The notes: generated by a model from the sequence alone, not told the origin. A DNA stretch of 64,000 bases from Yarrowia lipolytica (GCF_001761485.1 NC_090770.1:1364001-1428000); one strand, 5' to 3'; positions 7,630-18,262 are shown, counted from the stretch's first letter. Made by a program: numbers and translations.

Positions 7630-10037
7630 ATGAACTCTGTGGATACCCGCGTGAGCCAGGACATGACCAGAGCGTTGAACTTGAAGTCGTCCAGATTGTC
7701 CACAAAATCAGACCGCGACTTGAGTGCCGAATCCGCCTTGCGCTTCTGCTCAGGTTTCCACGTTTTGACAGACGTGGGATCCATGGTCTGCGCAAAAAAG
7801 CCAAACATGTGTCGGATGTATGAGGAAGGCTTCTCAGACTGATGGGAAAAGTCCACCAGATTGTCCAAGAATGTAGCATCGAGAATGCTTCTATCAGCAG
7901 AGCACCGCGACGCCAACTCACCGGCAGTCTTGCCTTGAATGTACTCTCGTAGAAAAAACACGGAGGCACAAGAGTGACCAAGCTTGCTCATAGTGTTATC
8001 TGTGCCACAAAAGAGAGCTTGCAAAACTCGAGTCTGTGCAGACTTGAGGTCCACAGTGTCACATACCAACTCTAGGGCCTGTTCGACCGTGAACTCATCC
8101 TTGCCAAGCAAGCAAGCCATGCCGGCATATGCAGCACTGGTGTCGGACTGCAACGAGTCCAGCGAGGAGTCCGAAGACACCAGCAAAAGTAGCCTGAACA
8201 GAAATTCGATGCAGTCGGGCTCAATAAGCTGAGCCATAGTGTCGAAAAAGTCAGCCAACGATTCGGCGCTTCTGTATCGGAAGGGAGGGGGAGGCTGGGG
8301 AGTTTTGGCTGTCTTGGAGGGAGAGGCCATGGAGAAGGAGGCAGGACTATCAAAAGAGCCGATGAGACTGAAAGGCGAATCCATTCTAAGTGCCTTGACG
8401 GGAGTAATCGGAGTATTACTAGACATTCTGCCTGGCCGTTTGGGCTTGACCGGAGTACAAGGCATGCTTTCAGTTCGTCGACTCTTGTTGAGAACAGAGT
8501 AAGCACTAGCCTGGTTCTCACAACTACCCTTCCGCTTGTCCCAGTATCTCAGTCCAATCGCCTTCATGACCTTCTCCATGTGGTCCCGAGTGAGCTTCGT
8601 ATCAGCCTTCTGCAAATGAGGGACAATGTGCTGTCGCTCGACACTGGAAGTCTCACGTGCAAGCTTCACCAGAAGCCACTGAACATCGATCGTGCTAAAC
8701 TCTAGATCGACAGCCTGTCGAGGAAGCACCTGCGAGGGTCTCAGGGACGCCTCATTCATCACCCTGAGAAGCTTGTGACGAGGCGCGAAACCGATGCTTT
8801 CAGTATCGTTGGAAAATACCTCGACATCAGCGGTTTCACACTCTATGAGAGGAGCATCCATCAACTGTTGCTTCCGCTTAGTCTCCTCCTCCTCCTCAAG
8901 CTTCTTGTAGTAAGCCTCCTTCTTCTCCTGATGCTGCTGGATTCTCTCAGCCTCCTTGAGTTTGGCAGCCTGGTACTTGACGGCCACCTCGTCCTCAGGC
9001 GCGTTGCTTCCTCCACGAGGCGTAGTGCTCGACGAAGTCTGATTCACCTCCTTTAGAATCTCCGCCAGTCTGTCTTCGGCTCGCTGCTTGACATCCACAT
9101 CGTTGTACGATATCTTGAGCTCAGGATCACTTTCGCTGTCCATGTCAAAGCCATCAAAGTAGCTGGTGCTTCCCGGACAGTCACTATCGAAAAGGCCATG
9201 GTCAGAGTCTGGCGATTTCGGGTTATCAGGGGATCTCTTGTTATTAACAGTTCGCAGAGGTCGGGGTTTAGTGGGCGACGAGAAAAGTCCGTCGGACAAT
9301 AGGTCCTGTGCGGAGGAAAGAGACATGGAAGTCGGGTCCGCAGTGTGCACATACCGTTGTACCTTCACCGGCGATGAAAAGACACCTTCGCTAGAAAGAT
9401 CTTGCGCGGGCGAAAGTGTCGAATCGTCACTAGAAAGATCTTGCGTGGGCGAAAGTGGCGAAGCAGTCATTGTGGGAGAGCTGCTAAAGTAATACTGAAT
9501 GTTTTTGTTCCGGCTTGCAGAAATCGGACTGTCGGAATGCGTTTCCGGGATGACTTTTGAAGACGTATTTTTGAGAGTAGATCTCCTGCGAGGTGATGTC
9601 TTCCTGGGAGTCTTTCTCACAAGAGCAGCCTTCCGGGGGGTCGATGGTCTCGGTATCGACTTGCAGGGCGCTGGCGTTATCTCGCTTTTCTTCATTAGGA
9701 TTTCCAGTTTCACTGCACCTTCCTTTTTGGTGGCTCTTCGTTTGGGAGATCTAGTGTTTCCACCCTCCACAGAACGCTTCTTTTTCCTGTCTAGCGGAGT
9801 GCTATTGATGATGCGACAATGGAAATCTCTCAGTTGATGGTTGATATCCACGGGCGAGGTCTCAGAGCTGCTAATAATGATCACCGAGCTGCCACTGGGC
9901 TTAACCGTCGTATCATCCTGTCCTTCGCAGGGATTCGTCGTCGCCTGCTGAAGATGATAGAATCTCGGGGTGCTCCGTTTTGGGAATATCTGAACGATAG
10001 TTTGAGATCGAACAAAGGACCTAAACTTATCTGGCAC
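7593..10037 (-). CDS. Large basic, Ser-rich nuclear-type protein, possibly SLF2/CANIN-like
   Basis: Open frame of about 814 codons. The first ATG in frame is at 9695 (700 residues); the frame stays open without ATG up to about 10055, so the true start is unresolved and an upstream exon is possible. The N-terminal half is basic and rich in Ser-Pro and Thr-Pro (many KTPRKTSPRR-like patches). It holds three near-copies of a SPAQDLSSEGVFSSP-type motif (around 9270-9460). A coiled coil (ERIQQHQEKKEAYYKKLEEE) follows, then a helical C-terminal domain of about 380 residues. Layout and helical domain recall the CANIN domain of SLF2/FAM178 proteins, which recruit SMC5/6; this is a guess from pattern, not a confirmed match. 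Tandem duplications affect both ends of the gene. Confidence 0.65.
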   Translation of the reverse strand: MPDKFRSFVRSQTIVQIFPKRSTPRFYHLQQATTNPCEGQDDTTVKPSGSSVIIISSSETSPVDINHQLRDFHCRIINSTPLDRKKKRSVEGGNTRSPKRRATKKEGAVKLEILMKKSEITPAPCKSIPRPSTPRKAALVRKTPRKTSPRRRSTLKNTSSKVIPETHSDSPISASRNKNIQYYFSSSPTMTASPLSPTQDLSSDDSTLSPAQDLSSEGVFSSPVKVQRYVHTADPTSMSLSSAQDLLSDGLFSSPTKPRPLRTVNNKRSPDNPKSPDSDHGLFDSDCPGSTSYFDGFDMDSESDPELKISYNDVDVKQRAEDRLAEILKEVNQTSSSTTPRGGSNAPEDEVAVKYQAAKLKEAERIQQHQEKKEAYYKKLEEEEETKRKQQLMDAPLIECETADVEVFSNDTESIGFAPRHKLLRVMNEASLRPSQVLPRQAVDLEFSTIDVQWLLVKLARETSSVERQHIVPHLQKADTKLTRDHMEKVMKAIGLRYWDKRKGSCENQASAYSVLNKSRRTESMPCTPVKPKRPGRMSSNTPITPVKALRMDSPFSLIGSFDSPASFSMASPSKTAKTPQPPPPFRYRSAESLADFFDTMAQLIEPDCIEFLFRLLLLVSSDSSLDSLQSDTSAAYAGMACLLGKDEFTVEQALELVCDTVDLKSAQTRVLQALFCGTDNTMSKLGHSCASVFFLREYIQGKTAGELASRCSADRSILDATFLDNLVDFSHQSEKPSSYIRHMFGFFAQTMDPTSVKTWKPEQKRKADSALKSRSDFVDNLDDFKFNALVMSWLTRVSTEFIVVEPAFCAVSF

Positions 10038-10540
10038 AGATCGGTTCAGCCTTGCTCATGAAAGGACTCTCGCTTCATGGCGGGCGCATCTTCCTGTCCT
10101 CCACAGGATTCGTCGTCGCTGCTGAAGATGATAGGCATCTTGTTGTGCCCCCATCTATCTTCCACCTCCGCAGGATTCGGTCGTCGGGTGCTGAATATTA
10201 TATAACATTTTGGGGTACTCTGTTTTACTTTACGGATATCTGACGGACTGTTCGAGAGCGAACGAAGGACCTTCAAACTTATCTCCGCACAGTGCGGTTC
10301 AGTTGTTTCATGAAAATGACTCGCGCTTCAAGGGCGGTCCGTATCTTCTTGACACGGACCCTCGGGGGAGTGTCATGTCGCTCTGATGATGATAATCTCT
10401 TGGGTGCTCCGTCTATCTGACAACTGATTACTGAGATCGAAACGAAGGCCCTTCAAACTTATCTCCCACAGTGCGGTTCAGCTTGTCCATGAACGACTCC
10501 TGCTTCATCACGGTCGGTATCTCGACAGGATCCTCAGGCG
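9890..10540 (-). repeat. Degenerate tandem repeats of about 200-260 bp at the 5' side of the large gene
   Basis: A module with the words aacttatct..cacag..cggttcag, then a catgaa..actc..gcttcat block and ggattcgtcgtcg, recurs around 10025, 10275 and 10455, with a partial copy at 9890-10000. On the minus strand it encodes a MKxESF...DKF(EGP)SF...RSQ-like peptide in shifting frames. Copies differ by many small gaps, so the array is old or fast evolving. Confidence 0.65.
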
Positions 10541-11069
10541 GAGTCTGGTAATCTGTGTCGGAGCTGAAACTGCTGCCAGAGTTGGAACCGCTGCCAAAAA
10601 GTTGCTTTTTGTGCTTTGCAAGGGGTGTTGTGAGGTAGGAACTGGACATGCCTGACTCTGGTGTTTCTTGAACCGCAGTCACTGGACGTGAGCTGCTGGC
10701 CAGACAGGTCGGGCGGAGGTCCTTTGGGGTCGATTTGATCGGCGACTTTCGCAGTTTCCTCAAGAGCGGTTTATTTGGCCATTTGTTTGACATTTTCTTT
10801 GATTCGGATGAGAGCGCAGGTCGTTTCGAGGCGAGAAGCTTGCCCTTGGAGAAGCTGAGGAAGCTCTGTTTGTCCTTCATTTTGGCCTTGCTTCTTGGCC
10901 GACGCTGTTTGTCCTTCATTTTGCAAGTCGAATTGTCCATCAAACCGAAGAGGAAGGGCTCTCTTGGGCCACAAAACTTGGTGATTTCGCGATGTAGTTG
11001 AGTGGAATAAAAGAGGTGCTGCTGCATAAACTCTGTCTCGTGTACGCGTTCTGCCCTAATGTGCAGCAT
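10428..11069 (-). CDS. Basic Ser/Pro-rich protein or 5' exon of the downstream gene
   Basis: 213 codons from an ATG at 11069. The product is basic (KMKDKQRRPRSK, RKLRKSPIKSTPK patches) and then Ser/Thr-rich, with the character of the large protein encoded next to it. Its last 30 residues (MKQESF, then DKFEGPSFRSQ) are the first copy of the tandem module that continues into the neighbouring gene. It may be a separate small nuclear protein or the 5' exon of that gene. No consensus GTGAGT donor was seen between the two, which argues mildly against a simple splice. Confidence 0.4.
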   Translation of the reverse strand: MLHIRAERVHETEFMQQHLFYSTQLHREITKFCGPREPFLFGLMDNSTCKMKDKQRRPRSKAKMKDKQSFLSFSKGKLLASKRPALSSESKKMSNKWPNKPLLRKLRKSPIKSTPKDLRPTCLASSSRPVTAVQETPESGMSSSYLTTPLAKHKKQLFGSGSNSGSSFSSDTDYQTPPEDPVEIPTVMKQESFMDKLNRTVGDKFEGPSFRSQ

Positions 11070-11769
11070 AATGGAGGTACGCGTTTGGCAAGAAAAAACA
11101 AACTGTGTTGTACGAGTACGATACCACCATAGAGAAAGGTGGAGGAATGGCGTCTCGTCGTGTCAGTAAACCTCTATTGGTTGATTTGGATTGTCAGTAG
11201 CCGTCAACTTGATTTTCCTTTTTTATTATTTTTCCTTTTTATATTTTTCTTTTTTTCTAAAAAAACATAACATGCCGCGCTTAATCCTCTCCACAAAAGT
11301 ACCACAACATGTCAAGTAAATGTATGATGGTTTGTTAGACTCAAATTGAACATGAATACTGCACGTTGCTGTGCAGAAAATATAAAAAATATAGAAAATA
11401 TAAAAGATAGAAAATACAAGAAATACAAGAAAAAAACAAGGAAAAAAGGGGGGAAAAAGGAAAAAAGGGGGGAAAAAGGAAAAATACAAGTTATACACAT
11501 TGGCGAATCAGCTGCCCGAATTGCTTTGCGCGAATCGAATGAAGGAACTTTGAAGGGTTTTGTTTCAATAGACTAGAATATATCCATAATTCCTAAAGAC
11601 AACCATCTGGACATAGGAGCTACATGCGTTGTACGTACAGTAACAGTAAGACGTGCAACAGAGAAGGAAAGTAGATTACAGTGAGACAGCACTATGGAGC
11701 TTCCAAATTCAACTGTCATTATTGGGTGTAAAATCATCCATGTTCCCTTGTCATTGCTACCATTCTCAT
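11070..11769. other. AT-rich spacer
   Basis: It holds a purine-rich low-complexity tract (about 11380-11490: aaatacaag, then ggggaaaaagg repeats) and no gene. The poly-purine tract forces the long F/P-rich and K-rich spurious frames on both strands. Confidence 0.6.
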
Positions 11770-12198
11770 GCTCTGTTGGCTACTGTACGGAATATAGCCA
11801 GAATGAAGATAGTCTCTTGATCTGTCTCCTTAAAACGAGCAGTGACAAACACAATCCAGGGCAAGCCAGCTCGCCAATTCTGCCCAATCGAACCGAGTCA
11901 TCCAATTCTTCCGGCGATCTCTTAATGTCGTCCGCCTTGGATCTCATTGTCAAACTCCCGGTGGGCGGTGTCTCCTCTGGCTAATCATCATCAACATTGT
12001 AAACCGACACGGTGGATCCGCCTTAATGGCGTGCTCTGAAGCAGTAACCTCATTGTCATCGCATGCTACGTTCTTCACAAATACATCTCGTCTTCCCCAG
12101 CGATTCTCGTCGGCTACTGGCGATGTCGCTTGAATGATTTTGCCAGAATGAGCTACATATTCATTGGCGTGCCATTCCACATATCCAACATTCACCAC
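11770..12198 (-). pseudogene. Decayed host gene, family unknown
   Basis: The minus strand reads as natural protein in three successive frames: first VEWHANEYVAHSGKIIQATS and DENRWGRRDVFVKNVACDDNE, then (shifted) MRSKADDIKRSPEELDDSV, then (shifted) PWIVFVTARFKETDQETIFI. That is two frameshifts near 11960-11990 and near 11870-11890. No ATG opens the first frame. I do not recognise the family. Confidence 0.4.
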
Positions 12199-12218
12199 TT
12201 TTCAGCTCGTGTGTTTCT

Positions 12219-12335
12219 TATCGAGCATTTCTTATCGTGCATTTCTTAATCGTGCATTTTTTTATGCTTTTTTCTTATCGTGCATTTTTTTATCGTGCAT
12301 TTTCTTATCGTGCATTTCGTATCGTGCATTTCTTA
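12219..12335. repeat. Minisatellite (ttatcgtgcatttc)n
   Basis: About eight imperfect copies, 14-18 bp each, differing mainly in T-run length. Confidence 0.9.
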
Positions 12336-13721
12336 TGCACTATCCCACATGTCGAGACTTGGCGCAGTACCAGTCAGAAAACCTACCATTGTTCGGTTAG
12401 CCCAAGATTACCAAGGATTGTTGAAAGTAACATCCGGCAGGGTAATACCGGACTGGTTCCTCATATAGGGATGAGAGGAACCAGCTAGGCCGTAGGCGAA
12501 ATGTCCATCTGTTTTCCACGGATCTATTTGTCTTCTGGTGAATGAGCAAGTACACACCAGCACACATCAGAAGAGTATGTACTGCCATCGTAACGTACCA
12601 ATACTACCAATACTACTCTGCTGATAACACATCTAGTACAGATCCAGACTTCAGCACCCTCTCCACATAGCTTTGCAACCCTCAACAGCATATGGGAGGA
12701 AACTGACTCTGTTACCTCTATCAGCTGGACCGGTGGGAGTCGGTAAAATGATTGTGAATTATTAGAGAGGGTTGTTGGGAATTGTCACCACTTTCCTTGT
12801 ACTTCTGTGAACAATCAAGGGCTATTCAAGACTCTGAAGTTCGTCTCGGTCCGACAATTTAGTTGATTGCTCTTATGTGGCCCGCTCAGGGCGCACATTA
12901 ATGCACACGCCCTTACAATCTCTCCAGTTACCAATCCACAAATGACTCTACAACCAAACCAAGCAGAAATGCATTTAGTACCGCACATGTTCAACACCTT
13001 TCTGGGATGTCGGCTTTTGGGCGCTTCCCTTCACAGTTGTGGCAAATTGTGATTGTGAAGACAACTCCGAGATCGTCATCCGAGTGGCCCACAGCCCATC
13101 TTTACTCTCCGAAGCTGACTCCAGAAAAGCTGGACCTTCATTCTCCATGTCCCTACGGAGTCAAGCCTTGTTTGTTTCTACCGACGGGGTCTGGTGTTTT
13201 AGCCGCCTGCCCAGGAAGCATCAACTGAAAACGGATGCCTCGCAACCACTCAATGTGCTATTGCCGACAGACCAAGCGTGGCCTTCACCTTCTCACTTCC
13301 CTGCGCCCGGCATACCAGAAACGGGAAATCGAGTGTCTGGACTGTTCCTGACCGCACTGTTCATGGGTCATTCTCAGCCACCTCGTGCAGAGAGCGACTC
13401 TTGTTCCACGAGACCAAGACGCAGGGCCGATTGGATCTCCCCAAATGGTACAATAGCAGCTCAAGAATCGTCTGCTTGCGATGGGAATGTGTCAGTGTAC
13501 CGCATGGTTCGGAGACAAGTGAGAAGCCCGCCACGGGGCAATGGCGGAGTTACGGGGCAGTGGTGGAGTTACGGGGCAATGGTAAGAATGTGAAGCTGTT
13601 TGCTGGGCGGTTCGGCTGCTAGTTTCTTGGATGAGCAAGTCCAGCGCAGTTACTTCTACTTGCACTTACCGAGACAGTTGTTTTTCCAGAGCAACTTCAG
13701 TCCCGCCAAACATAGACCAGG

Positions 13722-13731
13722 TATTTATATA
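13722..13731 (+). promoter_or_regulatory. TATA box candidate of the secreted-protein gene
   Basis: TATTTATATA lies about 55 bp upstream of the expected start codon position at 13784, a normal spacing for yeast. Confidence 0.4.
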
Positions 13732-13783
13732 CATCAGACAATTAGCGAACTACTTTTGATCACACAACGTACCCACGACAGAT

Positions 13784-14311
13784 ATTAAGCCCAACGTTGC
13801 CTTTGCCCTTTTTGCCCTGACTGCTCCTGTCACTGCCCAGAAAGGAGGCTGGGGGGGAAACCACAACCGACCCGATAACTGCGGGTCCAATTATCCCGAG
13901 TCCAAGGGCTACCAGTACGAGCTCAAGGCGTTTGCCCCCGGAACTGGTCTCCACAACCAGCCTATAGAGATCAAGGGCAAGACCATGGAGCTTGATGACA
14001 AGTACAAGCGTCCTGACTTCACAGTCGAGTACCACAACTCCAACGTGAACATCAATGAGCGAGGCTGGAGAAAGCAGCGAAAGCACATTGAAGTCGACGG
14101 ACAGGGCAAGCTTGCCGTTGAAGACGGACGGGGTCCGCCCTTCGTTTACAACTACTGGGAGTTCACTGGAGACCAGGAGGCCGTAATGCCTTTCACCTGG
14201 AATGGCGTCAACCAGTTTTACACTTGTGGAGGAGGTCCTATCTATGCTCGACAGGGATCTCCCAAGTGCCGCAACCCCCAGTACTTCCAGCTGATTGGAT
14301 ACCGTTCTTGA
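13784..14311 (+). pseudogene. Secreted protein gene whose start codon appears lost
   Basis: The frame reads (ATT)-KPNVAFALFALTAPVTAQ at its head, a textbook signal peptide with cleavage after VTA. It continues uninterrupted for 175 codons to the stop at 14309-14311. The mature part is Gly/Asn/Tyr-rich with Cys pairs (NCGSNY near the start; YTCGGG and SPKCRN near the end). The codon where the initiator is expected is ATT, not ATG, and the frame has a stop upstream at 13757 with no ATG between. The first in-frame ATG (13985) would remove the signal peptide. Either the gene is freshly inactivated, or a small upstream exon supplies the start (an ATG|GTAAGA occurs at 13578-13585). It may belong to a Yarrowia-specific family of small secreted proteins; I do not recognise it. 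Confidence 0.6.
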
Positions 14312-16329
14312 TGGTGATTGTATTGTCTGTAACTAACTCGCAGTTCTATTATCACATGTGTAAATGGTATCATTGCGATTCCACCAACAATAGATCATTC
14401 TATCTGTATCCAATGCCTTCCAATAGTACTAGGTCTCATCTTGGGGCGTTCATTACGTCTTCTACACGATCAAAACGGTTGATTTCTAATGTTCACCGAC
14501 TACTTCCGCTACCACTATTATGGCAAAGACCATCGACAGATCTTCACAGCTCCCCAACAGTCTGAAGGAGTTGGACCCGGTCAGACAAACCATCAGCACA
14601 CCAAAGCTACGAAACTTCAACCCTTTCCTTTGTCATGTTCTCAACAGCAGGATTCCCTGATCATCCCCATAAAGGCCAGGAGACCTGTGATTGATGGAAC
14701 TGTTGACCATGAGGACTTTACTGCACCAAGGTATTGTGAATGGTGAACGTCCACAATTTAGGACGAGATCTGAAGACCTCTGAGATCCCTACAGCTCAGT
14801 CTGACAAGAAGGATCTTACGGTCGATATCATCTCAGCTTAGGCTATGGGCAAGGACTCTGTCAAGGGCTTGTTAATCTCCTGTCTGGTACCTTGATTACT
14901 TCCGAAACCAACTGCGACGGAACAGAAATGAGCCAGACAATTACTTCTGGTTTTAACCCTCTGCTCTACGTCATGAACGGCTCTGTACTGCTGATGCCAA
15001 GATCATAGCCTCTTTTAACCCTCCCTCCATTCTACCATCCATAATGTCATAATGATTCGATGCCTCAAAGATCCAGAGATACCGTCATAAAGAGATCCAG
15101 AGTCATGCTCTCGAAAATGTTCGTGTTTCTGACCTGAGCCCTGAACTCCTCAGAGGAGTCTTGCCCCCCGTCCTTGTGTGTCTCCATTATGGTCTTCCTT
15201 GGCCTGGCAGAAAACATTCGCCGAAATATACATGCAACAATAACTCAACTCAGACCGCAACTGAGACTTCTCAACTCAGAGTAGCCAGAGTTTTTCTCTA
15301 CCGAATCCGAACCCGCCATTTGTTGGACTCAGGCCAAAGCGGATTTCAAAGAGTTCATTCGGTGTTTTTAATACACCAAGAGCACCATCTCTTATGCCCC
15401 AACATCACCTGTGCCAAAATTATAATCGATAAAAGTAAACGAGTAAATCTCACGAACCAGTTCCGCCGAGAACGTGAGTGACGCTAGTCTGGTTTCGTGT
15501 CTGTGCGATCATACTCCCCTCTTGGGTCCCGAAGGATGATTGCAAGCTGGTTTGAAACTGACTGGGTTGTAGCGTCGTGTCTAAAGACCAAAATTGCCAG
15601 TAGACACGGGTTTTCTGGGGCACTCCCTATGAAACTCTGTCCCTGAGCTCATAGCATGATTGGAACCTGGGCATGGTTAACGCATACGCTCCCTATGAAC
15701 AACATAAATCCCTCCCTGGAATTGAGATGTCCCCCCGGAGACTCTGGCCTGACTGTGCCTATCTGACACCCTCGGAAGATACAGTCGCTTGGCCCAAAGC
15801 TCTTTGGGAAGCACCCGTTTATGACTAGCCCTATCTCTGGTAGTAACTAGATCCTTGGACGCTCATATGAGTAAGTAATTTGAAGACTGGTAGAGTAAAT
15901 GACACTGGCAACTGTGGAGTAACACTTCTTGCAGCTGAGACTCGGTTGAAAGATGATAAGGTGTGGGAATCCTAAGAAGCCGGTCCTGTGTGGTTGTCTG
16001 TGTCGTTTTTGTGTCACTCAGTGTTGTGTTTGTGTCACATGGTTTCGTTGGTATCCGTCGTCGAAAAGCGGGGTTGGTGATGGCAACAGTTACTGTAGTT
16101 GCAGTGTCATCAGCTTAAGTAACGAAATAGAGATTTCCATGGAGTTTTTTCATGTTGTCATATCGAATGTCGAGCTAACGTACCAAAAATTCCGCAGTGG
16201 TGCCAGTCGAATGGAAGAAGGGATAAATACTCACTCAAGCCGCCTCTTTCTTAGCTGGCGACAAAAAAAAATAACCCGTCATTTTCAGTGTTTGAGACAA
16301 AACACGTCCTTGGCGAGTTCTTGGCGATG
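14312..16329. other. 2 kb without a supportable gene
   Basis: Codon-like but interrupted stretches occur near 14480-14745 and 14870-15010 (for example SGTLITSETNCDGTEMSQTI), suggesting gene remnants. No recognisable family or tRNA was found. Confidence 0.4.
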
Positions 16330-17150
16330 ATGGTTAACATGAATAGAGGATTCTAAAGAACAAGGAAATTGGGCGGGTATTTAAAGGTTATTCTCTCAAA
16401 GCAAAGTTATAATTAATTGAATGTATATGAGAAAAAAAATTTACACGAGCAGACAAATAAGCTATAGCTAATAAGCGACCTTAAATTGTGGTCTAATTTT
16501 GTTTTGCGGGGCTCCTCTCAAGAGGGCTTATATAAAATCTCGAATTCGACTCCATTCAACTCCGATTTTGACAATGTCACTTTTTTGAGTTCCAAGTAGT
16601 GCATACTAAAGTTTTCATATCATTAGTACCTGCATTTTCAAATGGAAGAGTCAGAAATATATCTCAACGGTAGTTTATGCCGAATGGAATAAGCTTCAAA
16701 AAAATAAATGATTAAGTGGCCGGATTACGTGGCAAGTTTATAGCATTGGCGGCATTACAAGTTTATGGTATATTTAAGGTTATGGAATTACATTTATAGT
16801 TTTAATTTCCAATTTAGTAAACAAACCTTATAGTTTGATATATAAGGTTAATAGCTTAAATATTCTAAAATTCTTGGAGATATCGTAAATTGCTTAGGTA
16901 CTGTACTCTTAGTCGGCAGGTTCGAAACTAGTAGAATTATCTTACAGTCACAATACTGTAGAAATCAGTCAGCTACATATTCTAAATCATCATCTTACTC
17001 TTCATTCGCGTAATATGGAGTTTACACATGAGAAGCAAACTCGCGCCTCAAGGGTTCAAACCCCTCATTTTCTTATTATTATTTCAGTTAAAATAAATTA
17101 AGTTAAATGCAAAAAAAACTATTTTGAGTTGAAACAACATTAAAACTGGG
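16330..17150. other. AT-rich trough with dyad, candidate ARS/CEN-like segment
   Basis: About 800 bp strongly enriched in A+T relative to the flanks, with no ORF of note. It contains a perfect 9-bp inverted repeat AACCTTATA...TATAAGGTT (16824-16832/16841-16849, 8-nt spacer) and a 10-bp palindrome AGCTATAGCT near 16463. It lies inside the gene-poor 20 kb. Centromeres of Y. lipolytica are known to coincide with GC-poor troughs and short AT-rich dyads. Assignment here is a hypothesis only. Confidence 0.3.
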
Positions 17151-17159
17151 AATCATGAC

Positions 17160-18262
17160 GATGGCGGCGAAAGCAACAGAAATAATACGAAAACCCGAGA
17201 CCGCCGCAAACCCTACCAGTGCACTGCTGCATCTGGTCTGTCCGCCGATATGGCTGCCCAGGCCGACGCGCTCGCTTGTCGAACAACACATGGGGAGATG
17301 GTCAGTCGAATGAGTGCCCTCATGGACAAGAAACTGCAGGATTTATACGCCGAAATTGCTCTACTAAAGGTTCTTGTAGATGCGAGGGAGTTGTTTGGTT
17401 TGGAAGGATAGTTAGATGAGGAAGTGGATCAGGAATATTATCAGGAGAATGATCATGAGGATTTTTCGGACCACGAGAAAAATAGGACTGGTGGCCCGCC
17501 TGCTTCTGGAAGATGTGCCCGCAATGATAAAAGTTCAGTAGAGCAAGTGTCATGGTCGCTCTGACTAGCACCCACATTACCCGAGGAAAATCTGTACAAA
17601 TAGGATTGCCTGTCTCAAAGTCTTGGTGTTAGACTGGTTTAAAGACATGCCACCTTGCTGTCGTTTCCTACTCTTGGGCTTTAACAGGAGAACGGAGGAG
17701 GGTTACTTGTCCATGAACTGAAAGAGAGCATGGAGGCGTTTCTCTTCACCGAGACTGACCAATGGATGGGAAAGGTGTCCAGAAAGTCAACTGATCGGGT
17801 CGTATAGACCGTTACCAAGACGAGGAAGCTCGCAATTGTCGTTGAGCCGAGACACCGCGGTGGTCAAGGGATCAAGACTTAGGCCCACGGGGCAGACCTT
17901 AATATCTCAGCAAAGGAGTTCTACAGCCTTGGCAAATTCCTCACCCTAAGGGTGATCAAACGATTGAAGAAATTCTAGTAACTAAAAACCTCAGTCGGTC
18001 GCCTATTCACAGCCTTGAGTACGGTGGCACGAAGCCGAAAACAGTTTTCATATCCCATCAGAGACGGAAGCAGATGTATAGGGCAGATCGGGCGGCGTCT
18101 CTTTGAGGTGGAATGTACTATACACGTCTCGATAGCCTCAACGTGAGCTGACTCAGCAGCAATAGCAGTCTGTTTAGAACTGATAGCGGAGACATCAGCG
18201 GGGTCAGTCATATCTCGGTACGCCTCCAGTTTGTCACTCATCTTAACTATGCGTTGCTGCAC
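17160..18262. other. Coiled-coil gene remnants on both strands
   Basis: The plus strand at about 17190-17410 reads GLSADMAAQADALACRTTHG followed by MSALMDKKLQDLYAEIALLK, an obvious helical segment. The minus strand at 17975-18262 reads MSDKLEAYRDMTDPADVSAI followed by more helix. Both are broken relics with no recognised domain. A gag-like origin is conceivable but unproven. Confidence 0.3.

Larger units (their letters stand above)
12199..13786. other. Spacer with a minisatellite and no clear gene
   Basis: The minisatellite is at 12219-12335. A plus-strand frame of 184 codons (13039-13593) opens without ATG and has no family feature. TATTTATATA at 13722-13731 is a TATA box candidate for the secreted-protein gene that follows. 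Confidence 0.5.

Noticed and set aside
7550-7981. 143-codon minus ORF overlapping the end of the large gene
   Set aside because: It is a frame shadow that runs into the second copy of the 43-bp repeat; kept only as evidence for the triplicated tail.
13039-13593. 184-codon plus-strand ORF
   Set aside because: It begins with GTG and has no ATG near its head. Two other frames in the same stretch are almost as protein-like, and no family feature is visible.
17041-17085. tRNA-like T arm (AGGG-TTCAAAC-CCCT)
   Set aside because: No matching D arm, anticodon arm or acceptor stem could be placed around it.
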